A DNA stretch of 5,306 nt from an uncultured Clostridium sp. (GTDB lineage: Bacteria; Bacillota; Clostridia; TANB77; CAG-508), in assembly GCA_948465625.1 (NCBI GenBank), contig CAOJXM010000084.1, positions 1 through 5,306 on the forward strand, in the 5' to 3' direction. The notes beneath the pieces are model-generated. The model searched no databases and was not told where the DNA came from. It was given only the letters and a program-made list of their open reading frames with translations. Both the position numbers and the translations under genes were made by a program. This document shows, piece after piece, positions 1 to 5,213 of this stretch (positions within the stretch are counted from its first letter, which is position 1; each line of letters starts with the position of its first letter).

Positions 1-64
1 CCCATTCAATTTTAGAGAGCAATTCTCTTTTAATCTTGTTTTTCTTCTTTACAATGCTAATCAT
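1..64 (-). CDS. Possible 5' end of an unknown gene, cut by the left edge
   Basis: On the minus strand an ATG at 62-64 opens a frame that runs to the window edge without a stop, giving 21 residues that begin MISIVKKKNK and end LLSKIEW. A purine-rich GGAAGG at 75-80 could be the ribosome binding site, although its 10-base spacing is long. The frame begins just past the terminator of the tRNA gene and points the same way. The visible residues are lysine-rich with no signal peptide or recognisable motif, so no function can be given. It is too short to be sure that it is a gene: 21 open codons can arise by chance. A TTG at 87-85 lies in the same frame but has no good binding site. Confidence 0.4.
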   Translation of the reverse strand, partial: MISIVKKKNKIKRELLSKIEW

Positions 65-100
65 ACCACACCATCCTTCCTTTTTCAAGATAAAGGCGAC

Positions 101-129
101 AAAAAAATCAACCTTTACAGTTGATTTTT
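101..129 (-). terminator. Rho-independent terminator of the tRNA-Thr gene
   Basis: A perfect 10-bp stem (103-112 pairing with 120-129) closes a 7-base loop. Read on the minus strand, the downstream arm ends in an uninterrupted run of seven T. It lies 35 bp past the tRNA 3' end and is well placed to end that transcript. The T-run on the plus strand is shorter (five), so plus-strand termination is possible but less likely. Confidence 0.8.
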
Positions 130-163
130 CAATACTTTCGTCTGGTGCGACATTTTACTTAGG

Positions 164-239
164 TGGAGCTACTGGGCAGAATCGAACTGCCGACCTACAG
201 GTTACGAATCTGTTGCTCTACCAACTGAGCTACAGTAGC
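164..239 (-). tRNA. tRNA-Thr, anticodon CGU
   Basis: The 76-base cloverleaf is complete. It has a perfect 7-bp acceptor stem (GCTACTG with CAGTAGC), a 4-bp D stem (GCTC/GAGC), a 5-bp T stem (GGCAG/CTGCC) with loop TTCGATT, discriminator U and an encoded CCA. The anticodon loop is TTCGTAA, so the anticodon is CGT in DNA (at 204-206), reading ACG threonine codons. G1-C72, C2-G71 and the anticodon bases G35 and U36 are the known threonine identity elements and all are present. One oddity is an A-C mismatch at pair 31-39, next to the anticodon loop. The gene stands alone between its own promoter (252-280) and terminator (101-129), not in a tRNA cluster. Confidence 0.97.
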
Positions 240-251
240 ATAACTCCTATT

Positions 252-280
252 ATTATATCGTCTATTTTAAAAAAATTCAA
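252..280 (-). promoter_or_regulatory. Sigma-A promoter of tRNA-Thr
   Basis: On the minus strand a TTGAAT -35 (275-280) and a perfect TATAAT -10 (252-257) are separated by exactly 17 bp. Transcription would start around 245, about six bases before the mature tRNA 5' end at 239, so the leader to be trimmed by RNase P is very short. Spacing and box quality are those of a strong housekeeping promoter, as expected for a single tRNA gene. Confidence 0.85.
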
Positions 281-289
281 TAGAAATGA

Positions 290-327
290 AAAGAAAAGTT
301 ACTGTTTTTTTACAGCAACTTCTCTTT
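290..327 (-). terminator. Terminator of the GH25-LysM gene
   Basis: An inverted repeat pairs 290-305 with 312-327 around a 6-base loop: 16 pairs, of which two are G-U when read on the minus strand (two A-C mismatches on the plus strand). The hairpin begins in the base next to the lysozyme stop codon (328-330). The downstream arm is T-rich (TTTTCTTTTC) in place of a long separate T-run. That the pairing is better on the minus strand supports a terminator for the lysozyme gene. It ends just upstream of the tRNA promoter, insulating the two units. Confidence 0.7.
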
Positions 328-1563
328 CTATCTACAAATCCTCAACAATTGCCCTGGATAAATCAAATTTGGATTTACAATGCGATTTACCCTCACAATG
401 CTTTGCACACTCACTCCATACCTTCTTGCAATTCGATACAAATTATCTCCCCTTTTTACTCGATAAACAATATGTTTGCACTCATTCATCTCTTGATTAT
501 TTTGTCCCCTTGTTATCACAATTCTTTGCCCTGGATAAATCAAATTAGGGTTTGCAATACGATTGATTGTTACCAAACTTTGCACACTCACTCCATATCT
601 TCTTGCAATTTTGGTTAAATTATCTCCCCTTCTTACTGTATATACAATTTCTTTTTGTGTATCCTCCTGCTGATTCCCTTCTTTTATTACTAATCTCTGT
701 CCAACATAGATTAAATTCGGATTTGGAATATGATTATTTGCCACAATACTTTCTACACTTACTCCAAATTTCTTTGCAATCTCGCTCAATGTATCTCCTC
801 TTTTTACAATATAAACAATTTCTTGATTTGGCGGTGGATTTGGATTTTCTGGTTCTGGAATTATCTCTGTTGAACTCAAAAAAATCTCCTTGGTATACTT
901 ATCTCGATCCACATATCCATTAATTCCATCCACTTCCCCTACATCTGTATATTGAAATCCAATCCAACTTCCCCAATTCACATTACTAGAAGGAACACTC
1001 ACTCCATATTGTGCAATCCATAAAGGATATTGTTGTGCCAATTCCACACTAAATTTTGTCCTTGCATTATAGGCATCACTATAAATCACCATTTCCTTCT
1101 TTGTTAACTCTTGCACTCTTTGCAAAAACGCAAACGATATTTCATTTACTGCTTCCTTACTCAATTCTCCCAAACTTTCAAAATCCATCGCTAATCTGCA
1201 ATCTGGTTGCGTTCCTTTTATAACAGAATGAAAAAATTCCGCCTCCGCTATTGCCTGTTGTGTATTCTTTGCACGTACATAATGATAAAATCCAACTTTT
1301 AATCCATTTTCTTTTGCCTTATTATAATTATTTCTAAATTGTGGATCCACCAGATAAGTTCCTTCACTCGATTTGATATATACAATCTCAATTCCTGCTT
1401 TTTTAACTCTTGCAAAATCAATATTTCCCTGATAAGTACTTACATCAATTCCTTCATATACTGGCTGACTTGCTGGTTCTAATGCATACACGCAAGTTTG
1501 CCTCATACTCACAAACAAAACTATCATAAGGCAAGTTATCAGTATTTTCGATATTCTCTTCAA
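328..1563 (-). CDS. Secreted GH25 lysozyme (N-acetylmuramidase) with three C-terminal LysM domains
   Basis: This 411-residue exported enzyme should cleave the beta-1,4 bond between N-acetylmuramic acid and N-acetylglucosamine in peptidoglycan. A signal peptide occupies residues 1-27 (K2, R3, K6, then a hydrophobic core at 7-19, with likely cleavage after VYA27). The GH25 domain spans about 36-228, with GIDVSTYQG at 38-46 and the catalytic DFE motif at 127-129 (D127, E129); WIAQYG at 182-187 and the late VDRD also fit the family. A proline-rich linker (236-245) leads to LysM domains at about 249-294, 306-351 and 364-410, each with an RGD-N/T-L start and an NPNLIY-GQ end. LysM2 and LysM3 are very basic, suiting binding to anionic wall. 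The start is a TTG backed by a strong ribosome binding site; no better in-frame start gives a full signal peptide. Likely roles are wall turnover, daughter-cell separation or spore-wall work; the sequence does not decide. Confidence 0.93.
   Translation of the reverse strand: MKRISKILITCLMIVLFVSMRQTCVYALEPASQPVYEGIDVSTYQGNIDFARVKKAGIEIVYIKSSEGTYLVDPQFRNNYNKAKENGLKVGFYHYVRAKNTQQAIAEAEFFHSVIKGTQPDCRLAMDFESLGELSKEAVNEISFAFLQRVQELTKKEMVIYSDAYNARTKFSVELAQQYPLWIAQYGVSVPSSNVNWGSWIGFQYTDVGEVDGINGYVDRDKYTKEIFLSSTEIIPEPENPNPPPNQEIVYIVKRGDTLSEIAKKFGVSVESIVANNHIPNPNLIYVGQRLVIKEGNQQEDTQKEIVYTVRRGDNLTKIARRYGVSVQSLVTINRIANPNLIYPGQRIVITRGQNNQEMNECKHIVYRVKRGDNLYRIARRYGVSVQSIVRVNRIVNPNLIYPGQLLRICR
334..648 (-). 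repeat. Tandem LysM2/LysM3 coding repeat, 177-bp period
   Basis: The segments encoding LysM2 (511-648) and LysM3 (334-474) repeat at the DNA level with an offset of exactly 177 bp, or 59 codons. Two 20-bp blocks are identical: 350-369 with 527-546, and 401-420 with 578-597. At protein level RRYGVSVQS and NPNLIYPGQ recur in both. LysM1 (682-819) is more diverged and lies 57 codons away. This indicates that LysM2 and LysM3 are the more recent duplication, and the identical blocks could allow recombination that changes repeat number. Confidence 0.8.
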
Positions 1564-1577
1564 AACATCACCCCCCC
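1564..1577 (-). promoter_or_regulatory. Ribosome binding site that sets the TTG start of the lysozyme gene
   Basis: The minus strand reads seven G (1571-1577) followed by TGAT, a close match to the 16S-complementary GGAGGTGAT. The G-core ends seven bases before the TTG at 1563-1561. An ATG overlaps the region (1568-1566) but runs into TGA after one codon, so TTG is the only sensible start. The unbroken G7 run is unusual in such AT-rich DNA. Confidence 0.75.
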
Positions 1578-1593
1578 TAAATTATTTTATTCT

Positions 1594-1622
1594 ATTATAT
1601 TTTACAAAATAAAAATTGTGAA
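1594..1622 (-). promoter_or_regulatory. Sigma-A promoter of the GH25-LysM gene
   Basis: On the minus strand TTCACA (1617-1622, five of six matches to TTGACA) lies 17 bp from a perfect TATAAT (1594-1599). The predicted start near 1587 gives a leader of about 24 bases, mostly ribosome binding site. It is divergent from the promoter at 1659-1667. Confidence 0.8.
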
Positions 1623-1658
1623 TTTTCTCTTATTCCTCTATTCTTTCAATCCATTTTA

Positions 1659-1667
1659 TGATATAAT
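1659..1667 (+). promoter_or_regulatory. Extended -10 promoter of the 64-residue orphan gene
   Basis: The plus strand shows TG, one base, then a perfect TATAAT at 1662-1667, the extended -10 form. No good -35 is visible at 16-18 bp (only T-rich sequence around 1639-1646), which is normal for extended -10 promoters. Transcription should start near 1673-1675, leaving a leader of about 40 bases. Confidence 0.7.
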
Positions 1668-1671
1668 AACA

Positions 1672-1698
1672 TATATAAAGCCAATCAAGGCATATATA
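1672..1698 (+). other. Hairpin in the 5' leader of the orphan gene
   Basis: TATATA (1672-1677) pairs with TATATA (1693-1698) and GCC (1680-1682) with GGC (1689-1691), separated by a 2x1 internal loop and closed by a 6-base loop. The stem begins almost at the predicted transcript start and ends just before the ribosome binding site (about 1699-1705). It could protect the 5' end of the mRNA or modulate translation. It is weak, mostly A-U, and chance cannot be excluded. Confidence 0.4.
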
Positions 1699-1713
1699 GA
1701 AAGGATTTATGTT

Positions 1714-1908
1714 ATGAAAACAATGTTCAAGTTACGGGAGCAAAACAACCTACCAATTGTGCTTGCATCTCTTGATTCAAAGGGTGGAATTTTAGAAAGT
1801 ATCAAAAGAGATGATAACAATTTCCTAGTCATCACGGCTGACTTTGTAGATTCAGAAAAAATTAAGCATTTAAGCAAAATTGTTGAACTGTTAAATCAGA
1901 AGCCATAA
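1714..1908 (+). CDS. Orphan small protein of 64 residues, function unknown
   Basis: I do not recognise this protein. It starts at ATG 1714 with GAAAGGA (1699-1705) eight bases upstream; an ATG at 1709 stops after two codons. The product is soluble, with no signal peptide or membrane segment. By eye it has two hydrophobic strands (LPIVLASL around 13-20 and NFLVITADF around 36-44) and a C-terminal amphipathic helix (about 46-61, SEKIKHLSKIVELLNQ), with a charged KRDD turn between. It has no cysteine and only one histidine, so metal binding is unlikely. The frame stays open upstream to about 1498, but that part overlaps the lysozyme gene and lies before the promoter, so it is not coding. Extended -10 promoter, leader hairpin, ribosome binding site and strong terminator make it a self-contained unit, which is the best argument that it is a real gene. 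Confidence 0.8.
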   Translation: MKTMFKLREQNNLPIVLASLDSKGGILESIKRDDNNFLVITADFVDSEKIKHLSKIVELLNQKP

Positions 1909-1916
1909 ATCTTTAC

Positions 1917-1963
1917 TTCCCCGCCACAAAGGAGTGTGACGGGGAATGTTTTTTTCTTTTTTT
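1917..1963 (+). terminator. Strong terminator after the orphan gene
   Basis: A GC-rich stem pairs TTCCCCG (1917-1923) with CGGGGAA (1940-1946), then a C-A mismatch and four more pairs (1925-1928 with 1935-1938), around the loop AAGGAG. It is followed by TG and then a T-run interrupted by one C, to 1963. No T-run follows on the minus strand, so it works in the plus direction only, starting eight bases after the stop codon. Confidence 0.92.
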
Positions 1964-1994
1964 CATATACTACATAATAAAGGAGATTAAAAAT

Positions 1995-3374
1995 ATGTTA
2001 AATACTTATATTGATTCAATTAAAAATCAAATCATCCATTCCACTTGTGAATTAATTAAAATTCCTAGTGTACAATCAAATCCTACTAGCCCCACTGAAC
2101 CTTTTGGTAAAAATTGTGCCAATGCGTTAGAATACACTTTAGAACTAGGAAAATCACTTGGTTTTCGTGCCAAAAATCTAGATGGCTATTGTGGTTACCT
2201 TGAATTTGGAGAAGGTTCTGAATTAGTTGGTATCATTGGTCACTTAGATGTTGTTCCTGCTGGAGAAAATTGGACTTTTCCTGCTTTTGACGCAAGCCTT
2301 CATAACGAAAAAATCTATGGTAGAGGTGCTATTGATGATAAGGGTCCTGTTATTGCTAGTTTATATGCTATGAAAGCAGTAATGGAAAATTGTAATGTAA
2401 AAAAAAGAGTTCGTCTTATCCTTGGACTAGATGAAGAAAACGATTGGAGATGTATTCATTATTACAAACAAGTAGAAGAAATCCCATCTATCAGCTTTAG
2501 TCCAGATGCTGATTTCCCTTGTATTTATGCCGAAAAATCATTATTGCATCTACATCTTAGCCAAGAAAATCCTTCTAATACCCCAATACAAATAATTGAT
2601 ATTGACTGTAAAAATAATGCCATAAACGTTGTGCCTAAATATTGTTCTATCACTTTAGAAATTGCACCAACAATCTCTCTTGCCAAATGCCTAGCATTTT
2701 TAAAAAATTACGATTTGCAAACCATTGTTACCAAAAACACAATCAAACTCATTTCTACTGGTATGGCTGCTCATGCTGCTCACCCAGAATTAGGAAATAA
2801 TGCAATTTCAAAACTATTGGTCATTTTATTTGAATTTTTCAAAAACTTTTCCATTGACCTACCAATCCTCTCTTATTTTCATCAATACTTTGGTACAGAG
2901 TTTAATGGAAAATCTTTAGGAATTCATTTTGAAGATGAAAGTGGAAAACTTACCCTTAATGTTGCTCAATTTACTTTAGAACATGGAAAACTATGTATTT
3001 CTTCTGATTTAAGAATTCCTGTTCACACTTCTGTTTCTACCATACAAGAAAAGATACACCAAGCCTTTGCTCCTTCTAATATCAATGTAACATATGATGG
3101 ACAAAAACCTGCTCTTTATCTGCCTAAGGATGCAAAACTAATCACTACTCTTTGTGACATTTTTCATGAAGTTTCTGGCTTAGAAGCCAATCCTGTTGCC
3201 ATTGGTGGTGCCACCTATGCTCGTGCTTTTGCAAACTGTGTTTCTTTTGGACCTAATCTACCTGGTCATAAAGATATGTGTCATCAAGCAGATGAATTCA
3301 TTTCCATTGACAATTTACTATTATGTTGCAAAATTTATGCAAAAGCAATTGAAAGATTAGCAACAACATACTAA
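1995..3374 (+). CDS. pepV: M20-family dipeptidase, PepV type
   Basis: This is a 459-residue cytoplasmic zinc aminopeptidase that should release single amino acids from dipeptides, close to the usual length of about 465. All M20 two-metal residues are visible: H83 and D85 in GHLDVVP (82-88), bridging D114 in GRGAIDDKGP (109-118), catalytic E147 and ligand E148 in GLDEEN, D171 in SPDADFP, and H430 in MCHQADE. H260 in MAAHAAHP and R340 in DLRIPV match the lid-domain residues that contact substrate in PepV. The GLDEEND stretch replaces the more usual GTDEETG after the catalytic pair. The start is ATG 1995 with AAAGGAG at 1979-1985, nine bases away. There is no signal peptide. No convincing promoter is visible in the roughly 30 bp after the preceding terminator. 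Closely related M20 dipeptidases such as Sapep cannot be told apart by eye; the symbol names the family. Confidence 0.93.
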   Translation: MLNTYIDSIKNQIIHSTCELIKIPSVQSNPTSPTEPFGKNCANALEYTLELGKSLGFRAKNLDGYCGYLEFGEGSELVGIIGHLDVVPAGENWTFPAFDASLHNEKIYGRGAIDDKGPVIASLYAMKAVMENCNVKKRVRLILGLDEENDWRCIHYYKQVEEIPSISFSPDADFPCIYAEKSLLHLHLSQENPSNTPIQIIDIDCKNNAINVVPKYCSITLEIAPTISLAKCLAFLKNYDLQTIVTKNTIKLISTGMAAHAAHPELGNNAISKLLVILFEFFKNFSIDLPILSYFHQYFGTEFNGKSLGIHFEDESGKLTLNVAQFTLEHGKLCISSDLRIPVHTSVSTIQEKIHQAFAPSNINVTYDGQKPALYLPKDAKLITTLCDIFHEVSGLEANPVAIGGATYARAFANCVSFGPNLPGHKDMCHQADEFISIDNLLLCCKIYAKAIERLATTY

Positions 3375-3430
3375 TCTTTCTTCTTAAAAATTTTTTCTGT
3401 GGATTGTAGAAAAACCTCTTCCTATACAAC

Positions 3431-3457
3431 AAAAAAAGACCGTAATGGTCTTTTTTA
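3431..3457. terminator. Bidirectional terminator between pepV and spoVG
   Basis: A 10-bp perfect stem (3432-3441 with 3447-3456) closes the 5-base loop GTAAT. Its outer part is a run of A paired with a run of T, so each strand has a T-run of six or seven right after the GACC/GGTC core. It therefore serves both convergent genes. It lies 57 bp after the dipeptidase stop and 12 bp after the spoVG stop. Confidence 0.92.
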
Positions 3458-3468
3458 TTATACATTTA

Positions 3469-3741
3469 TTATTCTGCTGATTCTTCACTTTCTGGAGCAT
3501 CGTAAGCAGCTAAGATAGCTGTTTGGATTTTCTCTCTTGTTTCAGCATTGATTGGATGTGCTATATCTTTGAATTCTCCGTTTGGAGTTTTTCTGCTAGG
3601 CATAGCTATAAATAATCCATTTTGACTTTCGATAACTTTAATATCATGAATTACGAATTCGTTATCGAATGTTACAGAAGCAACAGCTTTCATTCTGTTT
3701 TCTGAATTTACTTTTCTTAAACGTACATCTGTTATTTGCAT
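3469..3741 (-). CDS. spoVG: SpoVG, RNA/DNA-binding regulator
   Basis: The 90-residue product is a near-textbook SpoVG: it begins MQITDVRLRK and contains FIAMPSRKTPNG and FKDIAHPIN, the most conserved blocks of the family. SpoVG is a small cytoplasmic nucleic-acid-binding protein that affects sporulation septum and cortex formation in Bacillus and virulence or capsule genes in staphylococci; in this organism the targets are unknown. The C-terminal tail (APESEESAE) is acidic and variable, as usual. The start is the ATG at 3741, where all family members begin, with a GGCGG binding site seven bases upstream. An in-frame ATG at 3780 would add 13 residues unlike SpoVG and has no binding site. It has a sigma-H-type promoter (3802-3828) and shares a terminator with the convergent dipeptidase gene. 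Confidence 0.97.
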   Translation of the reverse strand: MQITDVRLRKVNSENRMKAVASVTFDNEFVIHDIKVIESQNGLFIAMPSRKTPNGEFKDIAHPINAETREKIQTAILAAYDAPESEESAE

Positions 3742-3753
3742 TTGAGCACCGCC
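3742..3753 (-). promoter_or_regulatory. Ribosome binding site fixing the spoVG start
   Basis: GGCGGTG on the minus strand (core 3749-3753) resembles GGAGGTG and stands seven bases before the ATG at 3741. No comparable site precedes the alternative ATG at 3780, where the sequence is A/T only (CATAAATAA). This settles the 90-residue form. Confidence 0.75.
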
Positions 3754-3801
3754 TTCCAAAGTTTTAAATATTGTACACATTTATTTATGTACGATAATAT
3801 T

Positions 3802-3828
3802 ATTCGCCATAAAAGTTTTTTTTCCTTC
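3802..3828 (-). promoter_or_regulatory. Sigma-H-type promoter of spoVG
   Basis: The minus strand carries GAAGGAAAA (3820-3828) and GGCGAAT (3802-3808) separated by 11 bp (3809-3819). Both elements fit the sigma-H consensus (RnAGGAWWW, 11-12 bp, RnnGAAT) at every defined position. In Bacillus subtilis spoVG is a classical sigma-H gene, so motif and gene agree. Transcription should start near 3795, giving a leader of roughly 54 bases. No good sigma-A pair stands out in the same interval. Confidence 0.82.
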
Positions 3829-3857
3829 TATTTTTTACAAATTTATTTTAATATTTT

Positions 3858-5201
3858 TTATTGCCCTTTACCTGTCACTTCATATAGCTTTTGTATATAC
3901 TCTTCTATATTCATTTCTTGCCCATTATGAATCATATAATAAGTATTAACACCTGAACTTGTAACAGAGTATGCACTTGTTAATGCCACTGGAATAATTT
4001 CATTTCCTGTATAATCATAAATTCCATATAATGTTTCTTTATCCTTTTTCTTGCCTAGTATAATTGCTTTATAACTTGGTATCATCAACAAGGTATTTAC
4101 TACTTTGTTATTCACTTTACCACTTGAGAACCCAACTTCATCATATTCCACTGGAATAATCATTTGTCCTGTTTTATCAAAAAATCCCCATTTTTTTTCT
4201 TTGTTTACAGCAATTGCATTATCAAACAATAAATACTTGTTACTAATATTGTTGGTTGGGAATCGTTCCGAATCTACTCCAATCTTATCATACTCCAAAT
4301 GAATTACTGTATTTCCTGTTTTGTCAATTACCCCATATTTATTGTTACTCTTTACAACATATAATCCAGAGGCTTTATCTAACATTTGAATATCATCATA
4401 CAATAAATCTATTTTAATATCTGCATTTGTAGTAACAATTCCAACTTTATTGGTTGTACTTTTTACAAAAAATTCTTGCATGTTTTCATTAAATGTCATA
4501 CTTTGATATTTTGAACTAATGATTTCCTGATTTTTAGCATCTACTACGCCCAATAACCCATTTGCCTTTTTTACAATAAACAATCCATATCGTATTGCTT
4601 TTTGATTATTAAAATTATTACTAATCGTATAGCCATATCCCTCCATGGTAGGCTCATAATATTGTACCAAATATGGTAAAGTAGAAATGGTAAGAGTATT
4701 GGCTTGCTTATTGTATTTAAAATCCGAATTAAAACCAATTTCTGCTCCCTCAATTGTTACATATAATCTTCCATTTTTTTCGATGACTGGCTCTTGTATA
4801 CTATAATCTTCATAATCCTTTGTTTGATTTGGTGGCATTTTTGAAATCTTATTCGAATTTAGAAAAAAGGAAGCAGTCTCCTCTTTAGTATCTACCCAAC
4901 ATTTATTAGTATCTTCCGAAAAAGATTTATATTCTCCATTATGTGCCTCATAGCCCAAATTAGGAGCTATATCTTTAATAGATACATATACTCTATCATT
5001 TTGCTCATCAATTATAATTGTATCTTTAGCCAAATTCGTTAATTTTCCGTCAATATACACTTTAAATCCTATATCCTGTATACTAACCATAAATACTAAC
5101 AATCCAATGATTGCTAAAACAATCAATACCATTGTAATCAATAAAATGGTGGTTGCTTTATTTCCTTTTTTTGGTTGATTTAATTCATTTTCAAAATTCA
5201 T
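3858..5201 (-). CDS. Membrane-anchored WG-repeat protein with copper amine oxidase-like stalk domain
   Basis: This 447-residue protein has a short cytoplasmic N-terminus (1-16, with KKGNK), one membrane helix (about 17-41) and a large outside part. Residues about 47-174 look like the copper amine oxidase N-terminal-like domain common in clostridial surface proteins, in two halves: VYVSIKDIAPNLGYE (71-85) and LYVTIEGAEIGF (146-157) share the pattern. No copper site is implied; this domain is a structural module. From about 205 to 410 follow five degenerate WG repeats (around 205-237, 244-272, 280-307, 327-357 and 380-410), with motifs such as GVIDKTGN and WGFFDKTGQ; only the fourth keeps W-G-F. 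Such repeats probably form a beta-structured binding platform. The start has AGGAGG (5207-5212) five bases upstream. No catalytic motif is seen and the ligand is unknown. It is probably co-transcribed with the gene ending 12 bp upstream, and no terminator separates it from spoVG. Confidence 0.85.
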   Translation of the reverse strand: MNFENELNQPKKGNKATTILLITMVLIVLAIIGLLVFMVSIQDIGFKVYIDGKLTNLAKDTIIIDEQNDRVYVSIKDIAPNLGYEAHNGEYKSFSEDTNKCWVDTKEETASFFLNSNKISKMPPNQTKDYEDYSIQEPVIEKNGRLYVTIEGAEIGFNSDFKYNKQANTLTISTLPYLVQYYEPTMEGYGYTISNNFNNQKAIRYGLFIVKKANGLLGVVDAKNQEIISSKYQSMTFNENMQEFFVKSTTNKVGIVTTNADIKIDLLYDDIQMLDKASGLYVVKSNNKYGVIDKTGNTVIHLEYDKIGVDSERFPTNNISNKYLLFDNAIAVNKEKKWGFFDKTGQMIIPVEYDEVGFSSGKVNNKVVNTLLMIPSYKAIILGKKKDKETLYGIYDYTGNEIIPVALTSAYSVTSSGVNTYYMIHNGQEMNIEEYIQKLYEVTGKGQ

Positions 5202-5213
5202 AATATCCTCCTT

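Noticed and set aside
15..29. Small hairpin AGAGA/TCTCT near the left edge as a plus-strand terminator
   Set aside because: There are only five pairs and the T-run is interrupted; it also lies inside the possible minus-strand gene start.
36..548. Open frame of 170 codons on the plus strand
   Set aside because: It runs through the antisense of the tRNA and of the LysM coding region, has no ribosome binding site, and its repeats only mirror the LysM repeats.
350..597. Evenly spaced repeats that could suggest a CRISPR or regulatory array
   Set aside because: The repeats are in frame, spaced by whole codons, and fully explained by tandem LysM domains.
567..923. Open frame of 118 codons on the plus strand
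   Set aside because: It is antisense to the LysM and GH25 coding region; the leucine-rich look comes from reading that AT-rich gene backwards.
1498..1713. Upstream extension of the 64-residue gene
   Set aside because: The frame is open, but it overlaps the lysozyme 5' end and lies upstream of the extended -10 promoter; the ribosome binding site supports ATG 1714.
1947..1994. Promoter for the dipeptidase
   Set aside because: TATACT (1966-1971) and CATAAT (1973-1978) could be -10 boxes, but no acceptable -35 or extended TG lies at the right distance, so I do not call one.
3392..3414. TTTTTCT/AGAAAAA inverted repeat after the dipeptidase as a second terminator
   Set aside because: The stem is almost all A-T with a 9-base loop and is not followed by a T-run; the real terminator is at 3431-3457.
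3742..3780. Thirteen-residue N-terminal extension of SpoVG
   Set aside because: The extra residues are unlike any SpoVG start as I know the family, there is no binding site before ATG 3780, and a good one precedes ATG 3741.
4105..4302. Open frame of 65 codons on the plus strand
   Set aside because: It is antisense to the WG repeats, with no start signals.
4571..4753. Open frame of 60 codons on the minus strand
   Set aside because: It lies wholly within the WG-repeat gene in another frame and has no binding site or recognisable content.
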